A stretch of DNA of 64,000 nt from an uncultured Amylibacter sp. (GCA_905182285.1 CAJJAY010000012.1:62001-126000); one strand, 5' to 3'. Positions 10,242 to 21,368 are shown, numbered from the stretch's first letter. The notes: generated by a model not told the origin, from the sequence alone. A program made the numbers and translations.

Positions 10242-11188
10242 AATTTAGATTCGATCGATTTCCAAATTTTTTCTGCAATATTTATATTATCAAACCTTTC
10301 TAATTCTTGAATACCAGTTGGGGATGTAACATTTATTTCAGTCAAATAACCTCCAATTACATCAATACCTACAAAGATTTGTCCTTTTTCTTTTAGGAGG
10401 CTCCCAATTTCTAAACATATTTCTTTGTCACGATCATCTAATTCAATTTTTTCAGGCCGCCCACCCACATGCATATTTGATCGCGTTTCCCCTTTTGCAG
10501 GCACACGATTTATAGCGCCCACTGGCTCACCATCAACTAATATAATACGCTTATCCCCATCAGAAACTGCAGGTAAAAACTTTTGAGCAATTAATGGTTC
10601 AGTATTTATCGTGCAAAATAACTCATGAAGTGAATTTAGATTTCTATCATTTTCATCTAGCCGAAAAACACCCGCACCTCCATTACCATACAATGGCTTC
10701 AAAATAATATCTTTGTATTTGTCTTTAAATGCCTTCAAAATTTCTATATCTCTAGCGATTGTTGTAGGGGGCGTTAAATCTGGAAAATTTAATACCAATA
10801 GTTTCTCAGGAAAATTACGAACCCATTTGGGATTATTAACAACTAAAGTTTTTGGATGAAGCATTTCGAGAAGGTGAGTATTTGTAATATACCCCATATC
10901 AAATGGTGGGTCTTGACGAAGCCAAACTACATCAAAATCTTTAAGATTTATTTTTACTTTCTCATCCTTTTTAAAATGCTCACCATAGGCACGGGTCACA
11001 CTAATAGGCCATCCAGTTGCTGTTATATTACCCTCTTCAAACGCAAGTTGATCAGGATTATAATAAAATAATTCGTGTCCTCGCAATTGGGCTTCTTCCA
11101 TTATTCTAAATGTACTATCAGCATCTATATCAACGAACTCTATTGGATCCATCTGAACAGCAATTTTTAGACGCATGGTATTCTCCAA
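10238..11188 (-). CDS. gshB: Glutathione synthetase
   Basis: MRLKIAVQMDPIEFVDIDADSTFRIMEEAQLRGHELFYY; ATP-grasp LKPLYGNGGAGVFRL; INVTSPTGIQELERF. Natural start likely MRLKIAVQMDP (about 11176). Confidence 0.96.
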   Translation of the reverse strand: MENTMRLKIAVQMDPIEFVDIDADSTFRIMEEAQLRGHELFYYNPDQLAFEEGNITATGWPISVTRAYGEHFKKDEKVKINLKDFDVVWLRQDPPFDMGYITNTHLLEMLHPKTLVVNNPKWVRNFPEKLLVLNFPDLTPPTTIARDIEILKAFKDKYKDIILKPLYGNGGAGVFRLDENDRNLNSLHELFCTINTEPLIAQKFLPAVSDGDKRIILVDGEPVGAINRVPAKGETRSNMHVGGRPEKIELDDRDKEICLEIGSLLKEKGQIFVGIDVIGGYLTEINVTSPTGIQELERFDNINIAEKIWKSIESKF

Positions 11189-11277
11189 AAAATAAACATA
11201 AAAACTAAATGGCCCATAGATAAGAATGATGCAAGTTGTCTAGGATAATTAAGATATATTTAAATTTTATAAATTAT

Positions 11278-12162
11278 TCATTTTAAATTATTTAAATCAG
11301 CTTTAATTCTTAAAGCCATTTCATAAGTACGTTTTCTTGAAACGCCAAATTGTTCAGATATTTGAGCAGAAGCATCTTTAATTCGATATTCTTTTAGAGC
11401 AATTTGCAAAGCAGAATATAGTTCATCATTACTAACTTCTTTTTTTAATGGAGGCCCCAAAACAATTACAACCTCACCTTTAAATGATACACGCGCATCT
11501 ATTTCATTTATTACTTCATCTAAAGTTCCCCTAATAACCTCTTCAAATTTTTTAGTCATTTCTCTGCAAACTGATACAGTACGATCACTTCCAAAAGCTT
11601 TAGAAATATCCTTTAATGCAGAAAGTGTTCTTTTTGGGGATTCATAATATACTAAAGTGGCATCTAAATCTTGAACTTTTTCTAAATTCTTCAACCTTTG
11701 TGAAGATTTTGATCCTAAAAACCCCCCAAAGAAAAAGTTATCTGTAGGCAAGCCTGCCAAACATAGCGCAGTTAAAATAGCACTTGCACCTGGAGCGGCG
11801 TGAACACGAATATTATTTTCAATAGCTATTTTTGCTAGTGAAAACCCTGGGTCAGCTATTAAAGGTGTTCCTGCATCTGAAGCATAAGCAACGACCTTAC
11901 CAGCAGATAGTAAAGTCATTATCTTAGGCCTTTGCATTTCTCCATTATGATCATGATATGATAGAATTTTTCTCCCATAGAGATTAACTCCATGAATTTC
12001 CATTAACTTACGTAATACTCTTGTATCTTCAGCAACTAAAACATCCGCAAAGCGTAAAATATCTAAAGCACGAATTGTGATATCGTTTGCAGTTCCAATA
12101 GGCGTAGCTAAAATATGCAGTCCTGGATCAAGTTTCTTAATATTCATAAGATTTTCTTCCAT
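11278..12162 (-). CDS. rsmI: 16S rRNA (cytidine1402-2'-O)-methyltransferase
   Basis: LHILATPIGTANDITIRALDILRFADVLVAEDTRV; SDAGTPLIADPGF; PGASAILTAL. Confidence 0.95.
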   Translation of the reverse strand: MEENLMNIKKLDPGLHILATPIGTANDITIRALDILRFADVLVAEDTRVLRKLMEIHGVNLYGRKILSYHDHNGEMQRPKIMTLLSAGKVVAYASDAGTPLIADPGFSLAKIAIENNIRVHAAPGASAILTALCLAGLPTDNFFFGGFLGSKSSQRLKNLEKVQDLDATLVYYESPKRTLSALKDISKAFGSDRTVSVCREMTKKFEEVIRGTLDEVINEIDARVSFKGEVVIVLGPPLKKEVSNDELYSALQIALKEYRIKDASAQISEQFGVSRKRTYEMALRIKADLNNLK

Positions 12163-12207
12163 TATTAATGCCTACCCGTTGTAATCTAATAATCTTTCGA
12201 ATACCTT

Positions 12208-13455
12208 TTGACACATGGTTACCCAAAGTTACCAGTCTTTTTGCAGGAAATAAAAATGAATATAAATATTTCAATATTAAAGCTTAAAAGCTTGATTATA
12301 ATTTGCACTTTAGCTTTAACAATTACTGCTTGTCAGGATCTGCGGACACAAAAACTTAACGATGGCCCTGTTGTAAACCCTGCGGGCAATATTAAAGTAG
12401 CCTTGCTTGTTCCATTAGGTTCATCCGATGAAAACCAAGAAGATTTAGCGCAGAACCTTGTTCGAGCAGCAAAAATGGCAATTTCAGATCATCCTAAAGC
12501 CAATATTGAAATGATTATTTATGGAACTGCAGGAGATCCAATTAAAGCTGAAGCTGCCGCAAAAAAAGCAATTTCTCAAAAAGTAAAACTCATCATTGGC
12601 CCCTTGTTTGCTGAATCTGCCAAAGCTGTTGGGAAAGTTGCTGCTGCAAACAATATAAATGTTTTAAGTTTTTCAAATACGTCCAGTATTGCTGGAAATA
12701 ATGTATTTATACTAGGAAATTCATTTCAGAATACGGCAGACCGCCTTTTAGAATTTGCGTCTCAAAAGGGATACAATAAAATATCTATTGTATCTCCAGA
12801 AACTTCAGCTGGCAGCATAGCTGCAAATGCAGTAAAATTATCTGCAAAATCCAATGATTTAAGTCTTGTTGGTTCATTTAATTATCCATTTTCAGCTGAT
12901 GGCATAGCAAACAGTGCATCAAAAATTACACGGAAAATAAAACGATCTGGTTCAAATGCAGTAGTCTTAACAACAGATAGTGCATCAGGATTGCCACTCT
13001 TAGCAGAGTTCTTATTAGCAAAAGGATTACCTATAAAAGATATAAAAGTATTAGGATTATCTCGGTGGGATATTCCTCAATCCACACTTAATACACCAGG
13101 GCTTCGAAATGGTTGGTTTACAGTACCAGATGGGGCTGCAATAAATGATTTTAATAAACGTTTTAAGAAAGTTTATGGAAAACCGCCGCATCCACTGGCC
13201 GGATTTGCTTACGACGGAACTAAAATATTTGCCACATTACTCAGCGAAGGCAATACAGGTGCTGCACAACGATCACAGCTAACTAGACCTCAAGGTTTCA
13301 AGGGAGCTAGTGGGGCATTTCGCTTATTAAATAATGGCTCTGCTCAACGAGCCTTATCTGTTGCAGAGGCATCTGCAGGTGCTTTAAGAATTATTTCTCC
13401 AGCGCCTACAAGATTTGGTGGATCAGGAGCTTTTTTATATGAAATCGGAAAATGA
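12208..13455 (+). CDS. Penicillin-binding protein activator (LppC/LpoA-like lipoprotein)
   Basis: Lipobox-like ALTITACQ; periplasmic-binding-protein fold KVALLVPLGSS...IGPLFAESAKAV. Divergent from rsmI, as is typical. Likely start at 12256. Confidence 0.85.
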   Translation: MTHGYPKLPVFLQEIKMNINISILKLKSLIIICTLALTITACQDLRTQKLNDGPVVNPAGNIKVALLVPLGSSDENQEDLAQNLVRAAKMAISDHPKANIEMIIYGTAGDPIKAEAAAKKAISQKVKLIIGPLFAESAKAVGKVAAANNINVLSFSNTSSIAGNNVFILGNSFQNTADRLLEFASQKGYNKISIVSPETSAGSIAANAVKLSAKSNDLSLVGSFNYPFSADGIANSASKITRKIKRSGSNAVVLTTDSASGLPLLAEFLLAKGLPIKDIKVLGLSRWDIPQSTLNTPGLRNGWFTVPDGAAINDFNKRFKKVYGKPPHPLAGFAYDGTKIFATLLSEGNTGAAQRSQLTRPQGFKGASGAFRLLNNGSAQRALSVAEASAGALRIISPAPTRFGGSGAFLYEIGK

Positions 13456-16234
13456 TATTACTCACTCAGGAACATTAATTTGTTCAGAAGAGTTATTGTT
13501 CAATAAAAAAAAATTAAACACTAAAATTAAATCAGCCACAGAAACAATCTCAAATGATAATTTACGTTCAACAATTGCAAATATCCTTAGTGAAGCAAAT
13601 GTTAATGGCAGATTAGAAATTCAAAAGCAATTTAAGAAATTTCCATTTGAATCAGCTAAAACAATTGCTTCATATAGTTTTTTAAAAGATAATTTAATTT
13701 CATATGCTTTTGATCTTGTTAAATCAATTTTACAGCAAAAAAAAGCCACGCAAACTACTTCTGATTATATTTCAATAATTGCAGTAGGTGGCTACGGTCG
13801 AGCTCAAATGGCCCCACATTCTGATGTTGATCTCTTATTCTTAACCCAAGCAAAACCAAATCCTCGAGTTGAAAAAATTATTGAAGACATGCTCTATATA
13901 CTTTGGGATATGCGATTAAAAATTGGTTATTCGACACGAAGTATTAACCAATGTGTTCAACTAGGCAAAACTGATCAAACAATAAAAACAGCTTTATTAG
14001 AACACCGGTATCTTTGTGGGCATGAGGATTTATACAATAAGTTTGGTAAACAACTTAAAAACAATTTATTTAACGCAAGTGCTGCCGAATATGTTGAGGA
14101 AAAATTAGACGAACGTGCAAAGCGTCACGAAAGGCAGGGCGGTCAACGATATATGGTTGAACCAAATGTAAAAGAAGGCAAAGGAGGTTTGCGCGATTTG
14201 CAATCTCTTTTTTGGATTACAAAATATATTGCAAATGCTACCACTCATAAAGAAATGATAGATCAAGGATATTTTACTCAACAAGAGTATGATAATTTTA
14301 AAGCAGCACACAACTTCTTGTGGGCAGTAAGATGTCATCTTCATCTGAGCGCCAATAGAGCATCTGAGCAATTAACATTTGACCATCAAATAGAGGTTGC
14401 CAAAAGATTTGGCTATAAGGGTGGCCGAGGAATGAGAGGTGTTGAAAGGTTTATGCAAGATTATTTTCGCCATGCAACGCACGTTGGAGAATTAACTCGA
14501 GTATTCTTAACCGCACTAGAGGCACGGCAATTAAAATCAACTCAATCTTTAGGTGATAGATTTAGAAATATGCTTTGGCGGACATTAAATATTGATGGAA
14601 AAGTTTCTGAAGGCTTTCGTTTAGAACAGGGAAGAATCAATATAATTGATCCTGAAATGTTTTTAAAAGATCCAATAAATATTTTACGTTTATTTGAAGA
14701 AGGCCTAAAGACTGGGTTTTTAATCCATCAGGATGCCATGAGGGTAGTTACTGCTAACCTTAAAAAAATCACAAGTAGAGTGAGGAAAAATTCTGAAACA
14801 CAACGCATATTTATGTCGTTATTACTAGACTATGGGAACCCCGAACGCGCGTTAAGACGAATGAACGAATTAGGTGTATTAGGTGCAATTATACCAGAAT
14901 TCAAACGTATTATAGCACTTATGCAATTTAACTTTTACCACAGCTACACAGTAGATGAACACACAATTCAATGCATATCATTTTTAGCAAGAATTGAACA
15001 AGGTATACTAAAAGAAGAACTTCCAATAGCTTCTGAAATTCTTAAATCTGGTGTAGATCGTCGCGTATTATACATCGCAATGCTTTTACACGATATTGGT
15101 AAAGGACTCCCTGAAGATCATTCAATTGCTGGAGCTAATATTGCAAAAAAAATAGCCCCTGAATTAGGTCTAAGTACATTAGAAACTGAAAGAGTTGTTT
15201 GGTTGGTTGAAAATCATTTAGTAATGTCAGACTTTGCCCAAAAACGTGATTTATCTGATCCTAGAACTGTCAGTAATTTTGGGAAAATAGTTAAAACAAC
15301 TTCTAACCTAAACTTATTAACTGTTTTAACAGTTTGTGACATTATGGGTGTTGGTCCAGGCGCTCTAAATAATTGGAAAGCACAACTTTTAAGAGAACTG
15401 TATACTAATACACGTAATCTAATAAAGGGTGGGCTCGACACACAAGGCAAAAATAAGCCTTACGAAATAGCTAAATCAACTTTAACAGACTTATTAGTAG
15501 ATTGGGATAATTTAGAAATTCAAAGAGAAATTGACCGACACTACCCAGCCTACTGGCAGGGCTTAGACACTAACACTCAATATATATTTGCAAATTTGTT
15601 TAAAAGTTTTGGAAGTAAAAAAATTGTTAGCCATTATGAGGTTGATGAGGATCGAGATGCGACTCGAGCCCAGTTTGTAATGCAAGACCATCCAGGTATA
15701 TTCTCAAGACTTACCGGGGCAATTGCATTAGCAAATGCTAATGTTATTGATGCCCGCACATACACAACTTCAGATGGATATGCTACTCCAGTTTTTTGGA
15801 TACAAGATAATGATGGAAAACCTTTTGATTTATCAAGATTAAATAGGTTGAAAAAACTAATTGAACAAACCCTATCTGGAGATGTTATTGCTCGCGATGC
15901 TCTCAAAGTCAGAAATAAATTAAAACCAAGAGAACGTAATTTCAAAGTTCCCACTGATATTACCTTTGATAATCAAGGGTCAGATATATATACGATAATA
16001 GAAGTTGATACTCGAGATCGGAATAGCTTGTTATTTGATTTAACGCGAACATTAGCTAACGCAAATATTCAAATAGCTAGTGCAGTTATAGCAACATATG
16101 GCGCACAAGCAGTAGATGTTTTTTATGTTAAAGATATGATAGGATTGAAAATTACTGCAGAAAATAAACAACAATCTATAAGGGAAAAACTCCAACAGGC
16201 AATTGAACTTGGTGCAGAAGCATCAATGGCATGA
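13439..16234 (+). CDS. glnD: [Protein-PII] uridylyltransferase / UR enzyme
   Basis: Nucleotidyltransferase GGYGRAQMAPHSDVDLLFL, HD motif LLHDIGKGLPEDHS, two C-terminal ACT domains. ORF opens at 13415; likely start at MKSEN (13439). Confidence 0.96.
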   Translation: MKSENDITHSGTLICSEELLFNKKKLNTKIKSATETISNDNLRSTIANILSEANVNGRLEIQKQFKKFPFESAKTIASYSFLKDNLISYAFDLVKSILQQKKATQTTSDYISIIAVGGYGRAQMAPHSDVDLLFLTQAKPNPRVEKIIEDMLYILWDMRLKIGYSTRSINQCVQLGKTDQTIKTALLEHRYLCGHEDLYNKFGKQLKNNLFNASAAEYVEEKLDERAKRHERQGGQRYMVEPNVKEGKGGLRDLQSLFWITKYIANATTHKEMIDQGYFTQQEYDNFKAAHNFLWAVRCHLHLSANRASEQLTFDHQIEVAKRFGYKGGRGMRGVERFMQDYFRHATHVGELTRVFLTALEARQLKSTQSLGDRFRNMLWRTLNIDGKVSEGFRLEQGRINIIDPEMFLKDPINILRLFEEGLKTGFLIHQDAMRVVTANLKKITSRVRKNSETQRIFMSLLLDYGNPERALRRMNELGVLGAIIPEFKRIIALMQFNFYHSYTVDEHTIQCISFLARIEQGILKEELPIASEILKSGVDRRVLYIAMLLHDIGKGLPEDHSIAGANIAKKIAPELGLSTLETERVVWLVENHLVMSDFAQKRDLSDPRTVSNFGKIVKTTSNLNLLTVLTVCDIMGVGPGALNNWKAQLLRELYTNTRNLIKGGLDTQGKNKPYEIAKSTLTDLLVDWDNLEIQREIDRHYPAYWQGLDTNTQYIFANLFKSFGSKKIVSHYEVDEDRDATRAQFVMQDHPGIFSRLTGAIALANANVIDARTYTTSDGYATPVFWIQDNDGKPFDLSRLNRLKKLIEQTLSGDVIARDALKVRNKLKPRERNFKVPTDITFDNQGSDIYTIIEVDTRDRNSLLFDLTRTLANANIQIASAVIATYGAQAVDVFYVKDMIGLKITAENKQQSIREKLQQAIELGAEASMA

Positions 16235-17772
16235 TTAAATCTAGAAAAATGATAAAATATTTTTTAACAGTAAGTGGTTGGACATTAATTAGTCGTATAG
16301 CAGGTTTAATAAGAGATTTAATGATGGCTGCCTATCTTGGAACAGGCGTAATTGCAGAAGCATTTCAAGCTGCATTTTCATTGCCAAATTTATTTCGAAG
16401 GTTTTTTGCTGAAGGAGCATTTAATTTAGCTTTTGTTCCTCTTTATACAAAAAAATTAGCTTCCCAGAAAGACCATGAGGAATTTGCAAGTCAGGCTTTA
16501 TCTACTCTGGCAGGATTATTAATATTACTAACCTTAATATCACAGCTTTTTATGCCTTATTTTATTTATGCAATGGCAAGTGGCTTTGCAGGCAATGAAC
16601 GTTTTGATCTAGCGGTTGAGCTATCTAGAATTATTTTTCCATATGTAATATTTATATCCATTACTGCATTGTTTAGTGGAATATTAAATTCTCATAGGCA
16701 TTTTATGGCAGCAGCAGCAGCCCCAGTTTTATTAAATATTATTCTCATTTTATCGATGGTTTTAGCGGCTAAAATGAATTGGAATATTGGTATAACTTTG
16801 TCTTGGGGTGCTTTTTTAGCCGGAATATCTCAAATGGGATTAGTATATTTTGCTGTTCGTAGCTTAGGAATAAAATTAACATTACAATTACCAAAACTAA
16901 CACCTGATATAAAAAAACTATTTATATTAGCTGTCCCAGCAATTTTAACAGGTGGTGTAGTTCAAATAAACTTGTTGGTTGGGCGCCAAGTCGCCAGTTA
17001 TTTTGAGGGTGCATTTGCTTGGCTTTATTATGCTGATCGACTGTATCAACTTCCACTTGGTGTGGTGGGAATTGCAATTGGTATCGTATTACTTCCAGAA
17101 TTATCACGGACCTTAATAAATAAAAATATTAATGAAGGACAAAATGCATTTAACAGAGCTTTGGAATTTTCATTATTACTTACAATACCATCTGCAATTG
17201 CTCTGATTATTATCCCTGTTTCATTAATTTCTGTACTATTTGAACGAGGCATGTTTACAAAAACAGACTCCATTTCAACGGCCCATGCATTAGCAATTTA
17301 TGGTTTAGGACTGCCTGCCTTCGTTCTTCAAAAAGTATTACAACCATTATATTTTGCTCGCGAAGATACAAAATCCCCATTTAGATTTGCAATATTTGCT
17401 ATGATCCTAAACGTTAGCTTGGCAATTATTTTATCATTTTATTTTGGCTTTTTATCTGCTGCCATTGGTACAACAGTTTCTTCATGGGCTATGATATTTC
17501 TATTGTGGTCCGGCTGTAGGGGCATGGGGCAAGCAACAAAAATTGATTTCCGCCTAAAGAAAAACCTTCCATTAATAATTGCTTCTAGTATTCTAATGGG
17601 AATAATTATTTATTTAGTACAATTAATTTTAATTAATAATCTAAACGCGCCTAATATTCGTTATTTTTCACTCTTTATTTTGATATTTTCAGGGATAATA
17701 AGTTATATCTTTTTTATAAATTTATTTGGTGTAATATCAAAAAAAGACATAAGAAAATTCATAAAAAAATGA
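16231..17772 (+). CDS. murJ: Lipid II flippase
   Basis: SGWTLISRIAGLIRDLMMAAYLGTGVIAEAFQAAFSLPNLFRRFFAEGAFNLAFVPLY; multiple TM helices. Confidence 0.96.
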   Translation: MIKSRKMIKYFLTVSGWTLISRIAGLIRDLMMAAYLGTGVIAEAFQAAFSLPNLFRRFFAEGAFNLAFVPLYTKKLASQKDHEEFASQALSTLAGLLILLTLISQLFMPYFIYAMASGFAGNERFDLAVELSRIIFPYVIFISITALFSGILNSHRHFMAAAAAPVLLNIILILSMVLAAKMNWNIGITLSWGAFLAGISQMGLVYFAVRSLGIKLTLQLPKLTPDIKKLFILAVPAILTGGVVQINLLVGRQVASYFEGAFAWLYYADRLYQLPLGVVGIAIGIVLLPELSRTLINKNINEGQNAFNRALEFSLLLTIPSAIALIIIPVSLISVLFERGMFTKTDSISTAHALAIYGLGLPAFVLQKVLQPLYFAREDTKSPFRFAIFAMILNVSLAIILSFYFGFLSAAIGTTVSSWAMIFLLWSGCRGMGQATKIDFRLKKNLPLIIASSILMGIIIYLVQLILINNLNAPNIRYFSLFILIFSGIISYIFFINLFGVISKKDIRKFIKK

Positions 17773-17875
17773 TACTATTTTAGAAATAACAATGCTTATT
17801 ATTTTGTTGTAAATTATCATCAACAGAATATAACATGCATATATTATCTAAACTATCAAATCTGGAGTATTTAAA

Positions 17876-18103
17876 ATGAAATTAACCAAGCTGGCTATTT
17901 TAAGTATTATTACAATTTCCTTCGGTTCAGTATCATCTGCTGCATCATTAGTAACCAAAACTGACCCAGCAGTAAAAGTTCCAAACGAAAATTCTTATAT
18001 TAAAAGAGTTCGTGTATTAACCACGGTTAAAGATTCTTATGGGAACGATGTAATGGATGGCTTTGGGGATACTGTTAAATGCTATACATGGGTAAATGCC
18101 TGA
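17876..18103 (+). CDS. Small secreted protein of unknown function (75 aa)
   Basis: Signal peptide MKLTKLAILSIITISFGSVSSAAS, then a short mature region ending DSYGNDVMDGFGDTVKCYTWVNA; own intergenic upstream region. Confidence 0.6.
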   Translation: MKLTKLAILSIITISFGSVSSAASLVTKTDPAVKVPNENSYIKRVRVLTTVKDSYGNDVMDGFGDTVKCYTWVNA

Positions 18104-18178
18104 TCAAGACCAAGACAAAATATTATTTGTTAAAAAAAAATCTTACCATTTTATAATTTATATTAGTTTATAATACAT

Positions 18179-18847
18179 TTATTGAGGTTTCATTTTTGCA
18201 AACATAATAATAATTGCAAGAAAAAAACCTGTAATAAATCCAATTATCTCTGCTACCCATTCATTATTATTATTTGAATAAATAATATTATAGACTAAAG
18301 ATATTACCATAAAAATAATTATTAAATGGAATGCTTGAAATCCTGATAGCCCTTTTGTCCTTTGCAAATAAAACTGCACCCAAGTAAATGCCCCAATAAC
18401 ACCATAAACTGCTGGATATGCACCTATAAGCAGAGTCCCATTTAAGAATGTTCCATACCCCAATGCAGCAAATGCTCCACTTAATAAAAATATTATTAAA
18501 AAAGCCAAATCTCCATAAACCTCTGCTATAAACTTACCAAAAGCAGCGATAAAAACTAATACAAATATTATTTCTGTAAAACTTCTATGAATAAAATTAA
18601 AAGTAAAAAAACGTAATAAGTCATTTACGTTATATGTATTATTAATGCGCATCCATTCAAATATTGAATCAAAGAACCCATATTTACGCACTAACTCCAT
18701 ACGCCAAGCTATAGAATTTTGGTCACCAATCAATCCTTTTTCACCAGATTGTAAAATAAGCTCAATAAATATAATTAAACACAGCAATAAAATAACTGAT
18801 TTTGGTAATATATTTATAGGAGCTTGATTAAAATTTGGATTAAACAT
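18179..18847 (-). CDS. Rhomboid-like integral membrane protein, predicted non-proteolytic
   Basis: FNFIHRSFTEIIFVLVFIAAFGKFIAEVYG...LIGAYPAVYGVIGAF has rhomboid architecture, but the GxSG motif is GAYP and the TM6 His is absent (EWVAEIIGFITGF). Confidence 0.75.
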   Translation of the reverse strand: MFNPNFNQAPINILPKSVILLLCLIIFIELILQSGEKGLIGDQNSIAWRMELVRKYGFFDSIFEWMRINNTYNVNDLLRFFTFNFIHRSFTEIIFVLVFIAAFGKFIAEVYGDLAFLIIFLLSGAFAALGYGTFLNGTLLIGAYPAVYGVIGAFTWVQFYLQRTKGLSGFQAFHLIIIFMVISLVYNIIYSNNNNEWVAEIIGFITGFFLAIIIMFAKMKPQ

Positions 18848-18934
18848 TATAGAGTGCGTCCTTTAGTTGACCAATGACAAAATAGCCGCGATAAGCAGAT
18901 CAAACAGATTTAATACAGGCGGAGAAAAATTGCT

Positions 18935-19954
18935 ATGTCTGAAGTAAACTTTAAAAAACGAGTATTTTCTGGAATACAGCCATCAGGAAATTTAACACTA
19001 GGTAACTATTTAGGTGCAGTGAAACGTTTCGTTGAAATGCAAAATACTGGAATTGAAACAATTTATTGTGTTGTCGATTTGCATGCTATTACTGTTTGGC
19101 AAGACCCTGCAGCTTTAAAAAACCAAACCCGTGAATTAGCAGCAGCCTATATTGCTTGTGGTTTAGATCCTAAAAAATCAATTTTGTTTAATCAATCACA
19201 GGTGTCAGCTCATGCTGAATTAGGTTGGATATTAAGTTGTGTAACTCGTTTAGGGTGGATGAATAGAATGACACAATTCAAAGATAAAGCCGGAAAAAAT
19301 GCTGAAAAAATGTCTCTTGGCTTATATGCTTATCCTGCATTAATGGCAGCTGATATACTAGCATACCAAGCAACCCATGTTCCTGTTGGTGAAGATCAAA
19401 AACAACATGTTGAATTAACTCGCGATATAGCAGCAAAATTTAACCATGATTTTAAATCAGAAGTTTTTCCGTTACCCGAGCCAATTATTGAAGGTACTGC
19501 TACACGCATAATGTCTTTGAGGGATGGATCTAAGAAAATGTCAAAGTCAGACCCATCTGACAAAAGTCGGATCAATATGACTGATAATGCAGATACAATT
19601 GCTTCAAAAATTCGCAAAGCCAAAACTGACCCTGATTCACTACCAAGCGAAATTGAAGGATTATCAAGCAGACCTGAAGCACGTAATCTTGTGAATATTT
19701 ACGCAGCTTTATCAGACACATCCATCACAGCTGTATTGCAAGAGTTTGGAGGTCAACAATTTGGAACATTCAAACCAATTTTAGCCGAATTAGCAGTGAA
19801 CCATTTGGCTCCTATTTCAAATGAGATGGCACGCTTAATGGCTGATCCTACTGAAATTGATCGGATTCTTGGAGATGGAGCCCAGCGTGCTAATATTATT
19901 GCTTCACCCGTTCTTGAAAAGGTAAAAAATGCAATTGGTATAGTCGCACGATGA
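18935..19954 (+). CDS. trpS: Tryptophanyl-tRNA synthetase
   Basis: [25 protein letters not shown] motif [16 protein letters not shown]. Confidence 0.97.
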   Translation: MSEVNFKKRVFSGIQPSGNLTLGNYLGAVKRFVEMQNTGIETIYCVVDLHAITVWQDPAALKNQTRELAAAYIACGLDPKKSILFNQSQVSAHAELGWILSCVTRLGWMNRMTQFKDKAGKNAEKMSLGLYAYPALMAADILAYQATHVPVGEDQKQHVELTRDIAAKFNHDFKSEVFPLPEPIIEGTATRIMSLRDGSKKMSKSDPSDKSRINMTDNADTIASKIRKAKTDPDSLPSEIEGLSSRPEARNLVNIYAALSDTSITAVLQEFGGQQFGTFKPILAELAVNHLAPISNEMARLMADPTEIDRILGDGAQRANIIASPVLEKVKNAIGIVAR

Positions 19955-19955
19955 A

Positions 19956-21368
19956 TTAGAATTTCTTAAAAAAACGTACAATCCATTTAATTAATATATT
20001 ATTTAGAACTATAGGTGCCAAGTAAGCGTTAGCAACACGTTTATTGAGCTCTCCTAAAGTTGGATATGGAGAGATCATTGATGAAATTGCTGTCATTTTT
20101 AATTTATTTGATAAAGCTAAGCACCATATTTGGATTAGTTCTCCAGCTTGTTTTCCAACTATAGTGGCTCCAACAGGCCTTCCTTTAAAAACCATTACTT
20201 TTACAAATCCAATAGGCTCTAACTCAGCAATAGCTCTATCATTATCCCTATAGTTTACTTTTACTATAGAAACTTTATTACCGTATTCCTTATGTGCTTG
20301 CGCTTCAGTTAAACCGACTTGGGCAATTTCAGGATCTAAATAAGTTGTCCATGGTATATGATGCGTTTTTTGTTTAATTTTTAGACCAAAGATAGCTGAT
20401 TTTATTATTATACTAGCTTGATATTCTGCTGAATGAGTAAATTGCCATTTTGCTGTAACATCACCAATAGCATATATTCGTTTATTTGATGTTTTTAAAT
20501 ATGAATCAACTTTTATATTTTGGTCCAAATGATGCACATTAGCTTTATCTAAATCCAAATACTTGATATTTGATTTGCGCCCTGCAGCTATTAATAAATG
20601 AGACCCATTATAAATAGATCCATCGGAAGTTATAACTTTTATGCTATCTGAATCTTTTTCAATATTGATTACTAGTGAATTCTCTTTAATTTGAACCCCA
20701 TCAGATTTAAGCTGCATTATTGCAATACTTACTGCTTCAGGATCATCTTTTTCTAAAATATTTTTAGCCTCCAAGACAGTAACATTTGCGCCCAACCGTG
20801 AATATGCTTGCGCCATCTCCATTCCAATCGGGCCACCACCTATTATGATTAAATTTTTAGGAAGTTCTTTTAAATCAAAAATATTTTCATTTGTGTAATA
20901 TTCTATATTTTTAAGTCCATTTATTTTGGGAATTAATGGTTGCGAACCAGTTGAGATTACAAACTTACGGGCTTTTATTAATGTATCTCCAGCCATAACT
21001 TCATTTTTGGAAATAAATTTCCCATAATGTCTTATTACCTTTACACCTAATTTTTCAAATCTTTCGACGCTATCGTGAGGTTCAATTTTTTTAATAACAT
21101 TTGATATATGCGCTTTTACCTTTGAGAAATCGACCTCTGGATAAACAGACTTTACTCCAAAGGGTTCACCTTTTGTTAGTGCATGTGCAGATTTTGATGC
21201 TGCGATTAAAGATTTAGACGGGATACAACCATAATTTAAACAATCTCCACCCATTTTATTGCCTTCAAGCAAAACTACATTTATTCCCAGCTGAGAAGCC
21301 GCAGATGCGACAGAAAGCCCTCCAGAACCAGCTCCAATTACACAAATATCAGCAAAAATTTTATTCAC
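19956..21368 (-). CDS. FAD-dependent pyridine nucleotide-disulfide oxidoreductase (mercuric reductase / dihydrolipoamide dehydrogenase-like)
   Basis: GAGSGGLSVASAASQLG; redox motif GGDCLNYGCIPSKSLI; C-terminal dimerisation domain. Lacks the MerA C-terminal Cys pair, so substrate is unassigned. Confidence 0.87.
   Translation of the reverse strand: MNKIFADICVIGAGSGGLSVASAASQLGINVVLLEGNKMGGDCLNYGCIPSKSLIAASKSAHALTKGEPFGVKSVYPEVDFSKVKAHISNVIKKIEPHDSVERFEKLGVKVIRHYGKFISKNEVMAGDTLIKARKFVISTGSQPLIPKINGLKNIEYYTNENIFDLKELPKNLIIIGGGPIGMEMAQAYSRLGANVTVLEAKNILEKDDPEAVSIAIMQLKSDGVQIKENSLVINIEKDSDSIKVITSDGSIYNGSHLLIAAGRKSNIKYLDLDKANVHHLDQNIKVDSYLKTSNKRIYAIGDVTAKWQFTHSAEYQASIIIKSAIFGLKIKQKTHHIPWTTYLDPEIAQVGLTEAQAHKEYGNKVSIVKVNYRDNDRAIAELEPIGFVKVMVFKGRPVGATIVGKQAGELIQIWCLALSNKLKMTAISSMISPYPTLGELNKRVANAYLAPIVLNNILIKWIVRFFKKF

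Noticed and set aside
19956-21368. True mercuric reductase as part of a mercury resistance operon
   Set aside because: No C-terminal Cys pair, no N-terminal HMA domain and no other mer genes; the neighbour is a TVP38-family protein.
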